Origin: Bradyrhizobium sp. WBAH42
GTDB lineage: Bacteria; Pseudomonadota; Alphaproteobacteria; Rhizobiales; Xanthobacteraceae
Assembly: GCF_024585265.1 (NCBI RefSeq)
Contig: NZ_CP036533.1
Coordinates: forward strand, 3,667,001-3,731,000
Reading direction: 5' to 3'
DNA length: 64,000 nucleotides
Part shown: piece after piece, positions 9,121 through 16,916 of the stretch
How the letters are laid out: every line of letters starts with the position of its first letter
Position numbering within the stretch: the first letter of the stretch is position 1
The notes under the pieces: generated by a model
Databases searched by the model: none
Told to the model about the DNA's origin: nothing
What the model saw: only the letters and a program-made list of their open reading frames with translations
Position numbers and translations under genes: made by a program

Positions 9121-11709
9121 GTGCTGCAAAGCGTCGTCGTTGCCATCGTCAGGGCCTGCACCCGGTTTGCCTCCCTCGTCGTCGTTCTCGGGCTCCTGCT
9201 GTCGGTGGGGGCGGGCTATTACGCTGCGCGCCACTTCGCCATCAACACCGACATCAACTCGCTGATTGCCCAGAATCTGGACTGGCGCCAGCGTGATCAG
9301 CAATTCGATCGCGCCTTCGACCGCGATGCGACGATCACGGCGGTGGTCGAGGCCAAGACCCCGGAAATGGCGAGCGCGGCGGCCGATGCGCTCTACGCCA
9401 AGCTGAAGGACGACAAGACCAACTTCCAGTCCATGCAGCAGCTCGGCAGCGGCGAATTCTTCGAGAAGAACGGCCTGTTGTTCCTGCCGACCGAGGAGGT
9501 CGGCAAGATCACCGGCCAGTTCGAATCCGCAGCGCCCCTGATCGAGATCATGGCCGGCGACCCCTCGATCCGCGGCCTCACCGGGGCGCTGGAGACGGGC
9601 CTTGCCGGCGTCAAGCGCGGCCAGGTCAAGCTCGACAACACCGAGCGGCCCTTCAACCTGATCGCGCAGACGGTCGAGACCGTGCTCAACAAGGGCAATG
9701 CCAGCTTCTCCTGGCGCGAGCTCGTCAGCGACGAGCCGCTCAAGGATTCGGACAAGCGTACCTTCATCGAGTTCAAGCCGATTCTCGACTACAACGCGCT
9801 GGAGCCGGGCAAGGATGCCACCGACGCGATCCGCAAGGCCGCTGCGGATCTGGATTTCACTGGCAAATACCAGGCGCGGGTGCGGCTGACCGGCCCCGTG
9901 CCGATCGCCAACGAGGAATACGCCACCGTTCAGGAGGGCGCGGTCGTCAACGGCGTCGGCACGATTCTCGTCGTGCTGGTCATCCTGTGGCTGGCGCTGC
10001 ATTCGTCGAAGATCATCTTCGCGGTGTTCGTCAATCTGTTCGTCGGCCTTGCGATCACGACCGCGGCCGGCCTGATGATGGTCGGATCGTTCAATCTGCT
10101 GTCGATCGCCTTCGCGGTGCTGTTCGTCGGCTTGGGGGTCGATTTCGGCATCCAGTACAGCGTCCGCTACCGCTCGGAGCGCTACAAGCACGACGATCTC
10201 GCCGGTGCGCTGGTGCTGGCGGCCAAGCGCTCGGCGGTGCCGCTGTCGCTGGCGGCGATGGCGACGGCTGCCGGTTTCCTCTGCTTCATGCCGACCGACT
10301 ACAAGGGCATCGCCGAGCTCGGCCAGATCGCCGGCGTCGGCATGCTGGTGGCGTTCATCTCGTCGATTACCGTTCTGCCAGCCATGCTGAAGCTGCTGAA
10401 CCCGCCGGGCGAGCCGGAGCCAGTCGGCTACGCCTTCCTCGCGCCGCTCGACCATTTCCTGGAGAAGCATCGGGTGCTGATCGTCGGCGGCACGCTGCTG
10501 CTCGCGCTCGGCGGCCTGCCGCTGCTCTACTTCATGAAGTTCGACTTCAACCCGATGAACCTGCGCAATCCGCACGCCGAGTCGATCGCCACCTTCCTCG
10601 ATTTGCGCAAGGATCCGAACACCGGCGCCAATGCCGTCAACGTGATGACGACGTCGGAAGAGCAGGCGAGCCAGGTCGAGGCGAAGCTGGAGAAGGTGCC
10701 CGAGGTGCTCAGGGTGATGTCGCTCGACAGCTTCGTGCCGCAGGACCAGCCGCCGAAGCTGAAGCTGCTCGCGCAGGGCGCCAAAGTGCTGAATCCCGCG
10801 CTCAACCCCGATCAGATCGACGCAGCGCCGACGGATCAGGAGAATGTCGAAGCGCTGAAATCCTCGGTCGACAATCTGCGCCGGACGGCGGGCGAGGCGA
10901 AGGGCCCGGGCGCTGTCGCCTCGCGCCGTCTTGCCAACGCGCTCGAAAAGCTCGCCAATGGCGACGAGGCCACGCGCAACAAGGCGCAGGACGTGTTCGT
11001 CGCGCCATTGAAGATCGTGTTCGACCAGCTCAGGAACGCGATGCAGGCAGGTCCCGTCACCCTGAGCTCGCTGCCGCCCGATCTCGTCAGCGCCTGGAAG
11101 AGCAAGGACGGCGTCATCCGCGTCGAGGCGCTGCCCAAGGGTGATCCCAACGACAACGATACGCTGCGCAAATTCGCAGCGGCGGTGCTCCAGGCCGAGC
11201 CGACTGCGATCGGCGGGCCGGTCTCGATCCTGAAATCCGGCGACACCGTGGTGAAGGCGTTCATCCACGCCGGCATCTATGCGCTGCTGGTGATCGGGCT
11301 TCTGCTGTGGATCACGCTCCGCCGCTTCGTCGACGTGCTGATGACGCTGGTGCCGCTTCTGGTTGCCGGCGCGGTGACGCTCGAGATCTGCGTGTTGATC
11401 GGCCTGCCGCTGAACTTCGCCAACATCGTCGCGTTTCCGCTGCTGCTCGGCGTCGGCGTCGCCTTCAAGATCTATTATGTCGTGGCCTGGCGCTCGGGCA
11501 GAACGAACCTGCTCCAGACCAGCCTGACGCGCGCGATCTTTTTCAGTGCGCTGACGACGGCGACCGCGTTCGGCAGCCTGTGGCTGTCGAGCCATCCCGG
11601 CACGTCCAGCATGGGCAAGCTGCTGGCCCTCTCGCTGGTGACGACGCTCGCCGCCGTGCTGCTGTTCCAGCCGGCCCTAATGGGCAAACCCCGCAATCTC
11701 AGGGAGTAG
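9121..11709 (+). CDS. hpnN: HpnN, RND-family hopanoid transporter
   Basis: An 862-residue membrane protein of the MMPL/RND superfamily, which carries hopanoids from inner to outer membrane in Rhodopseudomonas. It has an N-terminal transmembrane helix, a large periplasmic loop (roughly residues 40-270), a bundle of helices (about 280-460), a second loop and a final helix bundle, the usual two-fold RND layout. The start is GTG, as no ATG fits the N-terminal helix. The 3' end overlaps the convergent DUF2147 gene by 33 bases. An EcfG-like promoter lies just upstream, which would tie hopanoid transport to general stress. Confidence 0.93.
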   Translation: MLQSVVVAIVRACTRFASLVVVLGLLLSVGAGYYAARHFAINTDINSLIAQNLDWRQRDQQFDRAFDRDATITAVVEAKTPEMASAAADALYAKLKDDKTNFQSMQQLGSGEFFEKNGLLFLPTEEVGKITGQFESAAPLIEIMAGDPSIRGLTGALETGLAGVKRGQVKLDNTERPFNLIAQTVETVLNKGNASFSWRELVSDEPLKDSDKRTFIEFKPILDYNALEPGKDATDAIRKAAADLDFTGKYQARVRLTGPVPIANEEYATVQEGAVVNGVGTILVVLVILWLALHSSKIIFAVFVNLFVGLAITTAAGLMMVGSFNLLSIAFAVLFVGLGVDFGIQYSVRYRSERYKHDDLAGALVLAAKRSAVPLSLAAMATAAGFLCFMPTDYKGIAELGQIAGVGMLVAFISSITVLPAMLKLLNPPGEPEPVGYAFLAPLDHFLEKHRVLIVGGTLLLALGGLPLLYFMKFDFNPMNLRNPHAESIATFLDLRKDPNTGANAVNVMTTSEEQASQVEAKLEKVPEVLRVMSLDSFVPQDQPPKLKLLAQGAKVLNPALNPDQIDAAPTDQENVEALKSSVDNLRRTAGEAKGPGAVASRRLANALEKLANGDEATRNKAQDVFVAPLKIVFDQLRNAMQAGPVTLSSLPPDLVSAWKSKDGVIRVEALPKGDPNDNDTLRKFAAAVLQAEPTAIGGPVSILKSGDTVVKAFIHAGIYALLVIGLLLWITLRRFVDVLMTLVPLLVAGAVTLEICVLIGLPLNFANIVAFPLLLGVGVAFKIYYVVAWRSGRTNLLQTSLTRAIFFSALTTATAFGSLWLSSHPGTSSMGKLLALSLVTTLAAVLLFQPALMGKPRNLRE

Positions 11710-12330
11710 GCAGATGTCGCCGACGGGGTCGGCGGTGCCCTTCTGACCGGGCTTGGCTGCGCCGGCGGCCTTGGGAGCTGCGGGCGCAGGCGTGGTGGTG
11801 CCGCCCGTGGCTTGGGCTGCCTGGGCCCCTTGCCCCGCTTGCGGCTTCGGCGCAGTGCCGCTGGATTTCGCCGCGCCCTTGGCCATGGCGTTGGCAGGGC
11901 TGGAAGGGATCGGCGGGCCGACCCGGGTCCAGGTTTCGCCGCCGCAGAGGAAGCCCATGACGCAGCCCTTGATCTCGAGCTGGTCGGGGCCGGCCGGCGT
12001 GATCGTCGCGCTGTAGAGCTGACCGTCCTTGGCGTTGTAGACCTGCCCTTCCCACTGATCGACGCCGGGCTTCTTCTTCATGTCGATCAGGGTTGCCATG
12101 CCGAGCGTCGGCCTGTTCTTTTTCGAGGCATCCGGATTGTTCTCGTCGCGCCCGCCGGGCTGCTTTTCCCAGGAAACCGCGCCCCACATGCTGCCGTAGC
12201 ATTGGGCGACGCGAATGTTGGCAACGCCGTCGGCGACCCGCCAGTCGCCGGTCGGATCCGCGCCGAGCGCGGGCGTCAGGCCGGCGTAACCGCCAGCCAG
12301 TATTAGTCCGGTGTAAAGGGCCAAACGCAT
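11677..12330 (-). CDS. DUF2147 exported protein
   Basis: A 217-residue secreted protein with a signal peptide (MRLALYTGLILAGGYAG, cut near ALGADP). A DUF2147 domain follows: it starts at TGDWRVADG and continues with IRVAQCYGSMWGAVSWEK and an IKGCVMGFLCGGETWTRV block. The C-terminal 70 residues are Ala/Pro/Gly/Thr-rich linker. DUF2147 proteins are beta-rich periplasmic proteins of unknown function. I chose ATG 12330, as an upstream in-frame ATG would precede the signal peptide by eight residues. It sits between hpnN and hpnO, but nothing in the sequence shows a hopanoid role. It converges on hpnN with a 33-base overlap. Confidence 0.85.
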   Translation of the reverse strand: MRLALYTGLILAGGYAGLTPALGADPTGDWRVADGVANIRVAQCYGSMWGAVSWEKQPGGRDENNPDASKKNRPTLGMATLIDMKKKPGVDQWEGQVYNAKDGQLYSATITPAGPDQLEIKGCVMGFLCGGETWTRVGPPIPSSPANAMAKGAAKSSGTAPKPQAGQGAQAAQATGGTTTPAPAAPKAAGAAKPGQKGTADPVGDICLLPEIAGFAH

Positions 12331-12409
12331 GTGTGTTCCTTGGCAGTGCAACATGGTCTAAAGCTGTGCTTGCGAAGATGGTCCGAAAAAGGGCAAAAGG
12401 CCGCACAGA

Positions 12410-12437
12410 CCGTTTTCAGTAACGGTCCGTTTTCAGT
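12410..12437. promoter_or_regulatory. Tandem 11-bp direct repeat upstream of hpnO
   Basis: CCGTTTTCAGT occurs at 12410-12420 and again at 12427-12437, 17 bases apart, just upstream of the hpnO start. It could be an operator or chance; no known regulator motif is recognised. Confidence 0.35.
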
Positions 12438-12471
12438 TGACGAGACGGCCCTCAACCGAAGTATGTAGCGG

Positions 12472-13863
12472 ATGCACAGCCCAAATCCAGACATGTCTCA
12501 GCTATTCGCGGACCGTCAGGCCCAGCGCAGCACCCTGCATAACCGGTATCTGAACGAGCAGTTCGTTCGGGTGCTCAAGACCATCGGCTACGATGTCGGC
12601 TTCCAGAAGGGGCAGGGGCAGTACCTCTACGACCGCGACGGCGCGCGCTATCTCGACCTGTTGTCCGGCTTTGGCGTGTTTGCGATCGGGCGCAATCATC
12701 CCGTCATGCGCGAGGCGCTCAAGAGCGTGCTCGATGCCGACCTGCCCAACCTCGTCCAATTCGACGTTTCGACGCTCGCCGGTGTGCTGGCCGAGCGCCT
12801 CCTGAAATACGTTCCCTATCTCGACAAGGCGTTCTTCGCCAATTCCGGCGCGGAATGCGTCGAGGCTGCGATCAAGTTCGCGCGCGGCGCGACGGGGCGT
12901 CCCGGCATCGTCTATTGCGCGCACGGCTATCACGGGTTGACCTACGGCGCGCTGTCGCTGACCGGCGACGCCAATTTCCGCACCGGCTTCGAGCCGCTGC
13001 TGCCGGGCTGCACCCCGATCCCGTTCAACGACCTGGCCGCGCTGGAAAAGGCGCTGGCCTCGCGCGAGGTCGCCGCCTTCGTCGTCGAGCCGATCCAGGG
13101 CAAGGGCGTCAACATGCCCACCGACGAGTTCCTGCCCGGGGCGGCCGCGCTCTGCAAGAAATACGGCACGCTGTTCGTCGCCGACGAGATCCAGACCGGC
13201 ATGGGCCGTACCGGCCGCTTCCTCGCGGTCGAGCACTGGAACGTCGAGCCCGACATGGTGCTGCTGTCGAAGTCGCTGTCGGGCGGCCACGTGCCGGTCG
13301 GCGCCGTGCTGACGCGCAAGAGCATCTTCGACAAGATCTTCAACCAGATGGACCGCGCGGTGGTGCACGGCTCCACCTTCTCCAAGAACGACCTCGCGAT
13401 GGCCGCGGGCATCGCCACGCTCGACGTCATGGAATCGGAGAAGCTGATCGATGCGGCCGCCAAGCGCGGCGCCGAGCTGCGCCTCGCGCTGACGCGCATG
13501 GTGCCGGGCTACGAGCTGCTCAAGGAAGTCCGTGGCAAGGGCCTGATGATCGGCATCGAGTTCGGCCCGCCGAAATCGCTGCGCCTGCGGGCGTCCTGGA
13601 ACGTGCTCGAGACCGCCAACAAGGGCCTGTTCTGCCAGCTCATCACCGTGCCGCTGTTCAAGGATCACAAGATCCTGACGCAAGTCGCCGGCCACGGCAG
13701 CCACACCATCAAGCTGCTGCCGCCGCTCACCATCACCGAGGAAGACTGCAGCTGGATCGAGCGCGCCTTCGACGACGTCATCGCCGGCAGCCACAAGGTC
13801 CCCGGCGCGATCTGGTCGCTCGGCAAGACGCTGGTGGACAACGCGGTGCGAAGGTCGGCGTAA
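12472..13863 (+). CDS. hpnO: HpnO, aminobacteriohopanetriol synthase (PLP aminotransferase)
   Basis: A 463-residue class III aminotransferase. HpnO converts the ribosylhopane intermediate to aminobacteriohopanetriol. The PLP-binding signature is complete: NSGAECVEAAIK near residue 125, the DEIQTG segment holding the cofactor Asp near 240, and Schiff-base lysine K267 in LLSKSLSGG. Two starts are possible, ATG 12472 (kept, preceded by a GCGG stretch) and ATG 12493 (MSQLF). The protein ends before palindrome copy B. Context (hpnN and the rest of the cluster) separates it from acetylornithine-type aminotransferases. Confidence 0.9.
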   Translation: MHSPNPDMSQLFADRQAQRSTLHNRYLNEQFVRVLKTIGYDVGFQKGQGQYLYDRDGARYLDLLSGFGVFAIGRNHPVMREALKSVLDADLPNLVQFDVSTLAGVLAERLLKYVPYLDKAFFANSGAECVEAAIKFARGATGRPGIVYCAHGYHGLTYGALSLTGDANFRTGFEPLLPGCTPIPFNDLAALEKALASREVAAFVVEPIQGKGVNMPTDEFLPGAAALCKKYGTLFVADEIQTGMGRTGRFLAVEHWNVEPDMVLLSKSLSGGHVPVGAVLTRKSIFDKIFNQMDRAVVHGSTFSKNDLAMAAGIATLDVMESEKLIDAAAKRGAELRLALTRMVPGYELLKEVRGKGLMIGIEFGPPKSLRLRASWNVLETANKGLFCQLITVPLFKDHKILTQVAGHGSHTIKLLPPLTITEEDCSWIERAFDDVIAGSHKVPGAIWSLGKTLVDNAVRRSA

Positions 13864-13884
13864 GGCCGATCTATCTCAGCAATC

Positions 13885-13962
13885 GTCATTGCGAGCGTAG
13901 CGAAGCAATCCAGTATCCCTCCGCGGATGCGGTCTGGATTGCTTCGCTACGCTCGCAATGAC
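13885..13962. repeat. 78-bp palindromic repeat, copy B
   Basis: Perfect 29-bp arms at 13885-13913 and 13934-13962 with a 20-base loop, 22 bases after the hpnO stop. It lies between the convergent hpnO and anti-sigma genes, where its hairpin could act as a bidirectional stop. Confidence 0.93.
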
Positions 13963-13973
13963 GGCGGAGACCG

Positions 13974-14741
13974 TTACCCCTCCACGTTCGCCTTCATTGC
14001 CGCCTCGAACTTGTCGACGAATTCGGCAAGTTCGTCGGCGCCGAGATCGCTGACGGCCCAGAAGTTCAGGCCGCGGCCGCCCCAGCGGCGGCAGTTGAAG
14101 CCCTGCATGGTCTGGGTCTTCGGCGGCCGATGCTCGGTGCTCGAAGTTTGCGACACGAACAGATTGATCACGTGTTGCCGGCGCCGGTAGACCACGGCGC
14201 CGATGGCGCGGGCGTCGATATAGTCGAGCCGGCCGCCGACCAGCGTAAAACCTTGCGCGGTGAGGTCGATCACCGGTGGTGCGACGTCGAGCTTGCCGTT
14301 GAACCAGGGCTTGACGGTGTGCTGGTCGGTCGAGACCACGTCGGTGAGATGGCCGGCCTGGAGCGAGCGCAGATGCGCGGAGACGACCTCAGACAGAATC
14401 CGCTGCTGGTCATCCTGGCGCAGCACCACCGCGACGATTCCGGTGGCGGCGAGCGCGGAGACGGCCGAGCCCATCGCAAATCCGCGCAGCACGGCGCGGC
14501 GGCTCGGCTGCTGGCGCTGCGGCTCAGGCAACGAGGCTTCGATGCGAGCGCGCAGGCTTGCCGGCGCGGTGTAGCGCAAATTGGTACCTGCGAGCGCGCG
14601 CTGCATCTCGCGCTGCGCCGCGAACTCCGCGGCGCAGGCCGGGCAGCTCGCGATATGGGCCTCGACCTCGCGCGCGTGGCCGGCATCGAGCTCGCCATCG
14701 AGCAGCGCGTGAAGCAGGATCCTTGCTTCGTCGCAGGTCAT
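13974..14741 (-). CDS. Anti-sigma factor, zinc-binding (ZAS) type
   Basis: A 255-residue membrane-anchored anti-sigma factor. The N-terminus has the zinc-binding helix H29-x3-C33-x2-C36 (HIASCPAC), which binds and silences the partner ECF sigma. A single membrane helix follows near residues 90-110 (GFAMGSAVSALAATGIVAVVL), and a periplasmic sensor-like domain fills the rest. Its ATG overlaps the stop of the upstream sigma gene by 4 bases (ATGA), typical of a coupled pair. The C-terminal domain resembles other RsbW-unrelated, ZAS-linked domains seen with cupredoxin operons; the signal sensed cannot be read. Confidence 0.88.
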   Translation of the reverse strand: MTCDEARILLHALLDGELDAGHAREVEAHIASCPACAAEFAAQREMQRALAGTNLRYTAPASLRARIEASLPEPQRQQPSRRAVLRGFAMGSAVSALAATGIVAVVLRQDDQQRILSEVVSAHLRSLQAGHLTDVVSTDQHTVKPWFNGKLDVAPPVIDLTAQGFTLVGGRLDYIDARAIGAVVYRRRQHVINLFVSQTSSTEHRPPKTQTMQGFNCRRWGGRGLNFWAVSDLGADELAEFVDKFEAAMKANVEG

Positions 14742-15283
14742 TTCGCTTGCTCCTCTTCCGTCCAGGCCGCGCGCAGCATGGCGCGGGCGCGGGCGAGGCG
14801 GGACATCACGGTGCCGACGGGGACGCCGACGGCCTCGGCGATTTCAAGGTAGGACAGGTTGTTGATCTCGCGCAGCACGAATGTTTCCTTGAACGGCTCG
14901 GCGAGCGCGTCGATCAGCTTGCGGATGGCGCCGGCATCGCGGCTCCGCAGCACTTCAGTCTCGGGGCTCGCCTCGGTCTCCCGCCAGAGCGGCGTCTGCT
15001 CGGCGGCACCTAGCGTATCCTCGATCGCGCTGGGCCGGTTCGCGCGACGCACATATTCGGCGTTGCAGACGTTGCGCAGGATCGCGAACAGCCAGGGCTT
15101 CATCGCAGGCCCCCGGTAGCTGTCGAAATGCTTCAGCGCGCGCAGATAGCACTCCTGCACCGCGTCCTCGGCGTCAGAGGCATCGCGCAGCAGGTAGCGT
15201 GCGAGCGTGTAGACGTCGTCGAGATAGGGCAGCGCTGCCTCGCGGAAGCGCTGTGCCTTCTGCACATCGTCGGTGGCGGGCAT
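14738..15283 (-). CDS. ECF RNA polymerase sigma factor
   Basis: A 181-residue ECF sigma with region 2 (residues 15-85; DAEDAVQECYLRAL and PWLFAILRNVC) and region 4 (about 120-175; LSYLEIAEAVGVPVGTVMSRLARAR, helix-turn-helix). I chose ATG 15283 (MPATDDVQK), preceded by GAGGAG; the frame is open to 15400, but the extra 39 residues have no region counterpart. The stop overlaps the anti-sigma start. A gap of 109 bases separates it from the upstream cupredoxin, so the four genes (phosphoesterase, cupredoxin, sigma, anti-sigma) may be one unit. Confidence 0.9.
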   Translation of the reverse strand: MPATDDVQKAQRFREAALPYLDDVYTLARYLLRDASDAEDAVQECYLRALKHFDSYRGPAMKPWLFAILRNVCNAEYVRRANRPSAIEDTLGAAEQTPLWRETEASPETEVLRSRDAGAIRKLIDALAEPFKETFVLREINNLSYLEIAEAVGVPVGTVMSRLARARAMLRAAWTEEEQAK

Positions 15284-15392
15284 CGCTCCTCGCTTTGCCT
15301 CTGGTTCTTCTTTTGCCTTGACCGCGGGCGCATGCGCCCGGCCGGCGTGGGACCACCGGCCGGGCAGGACGTTGATGCCTTGGTTGAAGACG

Positions 15393-15728
15393 TTACTCAA
15401 CCTTGATCATCCCCGTCATGTGCGGGTGCAGCGAACAAAAATACTTGTAGTCGCCCGCATTGGTGAAGGTGAAGGAGAACTTGTCGTCGGTATCAAGAGT
15501 CTTGGACCTGAACTTGCCGGCAGAGACGATGGTGTGCGGGATATCGTCCCGGTTGGTCCAGGTCACGGTGGTGCCGACCTTGATCTTGAGCTCGGCCGGC
15601 TGGAACACGAAATTGTCGATGTGCACGTCCAGGTCGTCGGCGCGGGCTTTTGTTGCGGGCAACAGGATGGCCGCGGCCAAAGCGAGACCGAGGTCGAAAC
15701 CGAAGTCGCGGCGATTGAGAGTCTTCAT
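15393..15728 (-). CDS. Exported cupredoxin (plastocyanin/amicyanin-like)
   Basis: A 111-residue blue-copper-type protein. The N-terminus carries twin arginines (NRRDFG) and a hydrophobic stretch cut near KARADD, so it is probably exported, perhaps by Tat. Copper ligands of the type 1 site fit H65 (DIPHT), C98, H101 and M104 (the C-terminal CSLHPHM), the amicyanin spacing. It lies 19 bases after the phosphoesterase gene and 109 bases before an ECF sigma. A role as periplasmic electron carrier or copper chaperone in a stress response is an inference from context. Confidence 0.9.
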   Translation of the reverse strand: MKTLNRRDFGFDLGLALAAAILLPATKARADDLDVHIDNFVFQPAELKIKVGTTVTWTNRDDIPHTIVSAGKFRSKTLDTDDKFSFTFTNAGDYKYFCSLHPHMTGMIKVE

Positions 15729-15747
15729 TGTCAGCTTCCGTTCAGCC

Positions 15748-16692
15748 TTAGCCCTGGAGCGGCGTGTCGATGATCGCGAGCCGCTGCTCGTTCTGCTTGA
15801 AGTTGATGCTGGCTACCCCAAGCATGGAGCGCAGCCTTGCGTCCTCGACCTTCATCGGACCGGGCGAGGGCGCGGCCCCCGGCGCCGGCTGCGGGAAGGC
15901 GGTCGAGCGCGCGGTGTGGAAGGTGACGTTGCCCTCGACCTTCTGCATCACCTGATGGATGTGCCCGTTCAGCACGGTGACCGAGCCAAAGCCCTTGACG
16001 TATTCCAGCGCGCGGCCGCCGTCCTCGGTGCCCCAACCCCATTGCGGATAGACGGTCCAGAGCGGGATGTGCGCGAACAGCACGACCGGCGTCGATTTCG
16101 ACTTGCCGCGCAGATCGTCCTCGAGCCAGGCGAGCTGCTCGGCGCCGAGATTGCCCAGGCCCCCGGCCTTGAGGTCGACGACGTTGACGAGGCCGATGAA
16201 GTGCACGCCGCCGGCGTCGAACGAGTACCAGCCGTGACCTTTGGTGCCGCGGCCGTAGCGTTCGCGATAGAGCTTCACCTCCTCATCGATGAAATCATGC
16301 TCGCCGGGCACGTAATGCACGTCGAGCTTGGTCTGCGAGATGATGCGCTCGGCATTGTCGAACTCGGCGGCTTTCGACAGATGCGTGATGTCGCCGGTGT
16401 GGATCATGAACGACGGCTTTGCAGGCATCGCGTTGATCTTGTTCACGGCCTCTTCCAGCGTGCCGAGCGCGTTGGGATTGGCCGGCTTGTCGAAGCCGAC
16501 ATGGCTGTCGCTGATCTGGAGGAAGCTCATGCCGGGCGCGGCCGCCGTTGCGGCCTCAGCCGAATCGATGATGCCGATCGAGCGTGGCACGCCGCCCGTG
16601 GCGGTCCAGAGCACCCCGGTGCCGGCCCAGGTCATGCATTCCAGCACCTTGCGGCGGCTGACGCCGTCGTCCCCGTGATTGTCTCCGCTCAT
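15748..16692 (-). CDS. Tat-exported calcineurin-like metallophosphoesterase
   Basis: A 314-residue protein with a Tat signal (VSRRKVLE followed by a hydrophobic segment). The metallophosphoesterase fold follows: the metal-binding motifs DSH (ISDSHVG), HTGDITH, GEHD, a His in FAHIPLW and GHIH occur in the correct order. It is probably periplasmic; the substrate is unknown. It is the first gene of the run leading to the cupredoxin and ECF sigma/anti-sigma pair, so it is a likely member of that regulon. The upstream minus-strand region contains GGGAATAA, a possible -35 element, but I cannot assign it. Confidence 0.88.
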   Translation of the reverse strand: MSGDNHGDDGVSRRKVLECMTWAGTGVLWTATGGVPRSIGIIDSAEAATAAAPGMSFLQISDSHVGFDKPANPNALGTLEEAVNKINAMPAKPSFMIHTGDITHLSKAAEFDNAERIISQTKLDVHYVPGEHDFIDEEVKLYRERYGRGTKGHGWYSFDAGGVHFIGLVNVVDLKAGGLGNLGAEQLAWLEDDLRGKSKSTPVVLFAHIPLWTVYPQWGWGTEDGGRALEYVKGFGSVTVLNGHIHQVMQKVEGNVTFHTARSTAFPQPAPGAAPSPGPMKVEDARLRSMLGVASINFKQNEQRLAIIDTPLQG

Positions 16693-16790
16693 CGCGCCTC
16701 TCCACGTCGCCCGGAATTGGGCTTCGGGGAGGTGATCGGGGGAGGGAGGGACTTATTCCCGGATGGGATGACGATTTCGTGAGTGCAGTC

Positions 16791-16910
16791 TCGTGTCCCG
16801 GACAAGGCGCAGCGCCGCTTGGCGGTGCGCCGCAGAGCCGGGACCCAGGGCCGCAATGGGTCCCGGCTCCGCGTCGCACCGCTTCGCGCTGCGCCGCGTC
16901 CGGGACACGA
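16791..16910. repeat. Complex palindromic intergenic repeat
   Basis: Outer 12-bp inverted arms tcgtgtcccgga/tccgggacacga (16791-16802 with 16899-16910) enclose a second inverted pair (gagccgggaccca and its complement, about 16835-16869). I associate this type with Bradyrhizobium intergenic repeats (memory). It lies between the phosphoesterase start and the GMC gene stop. Confidence 0.8.
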
Positions 16911-16916
16911 TAGCGT

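Noticed and set aside
9100..11595. 831-codon open frame on the minus strand across hpnN
   Set aside because: It is antisense to a clear RND gene and its product is Arg/Gln/Asp-rich with no domain; a GC-rich shadow.
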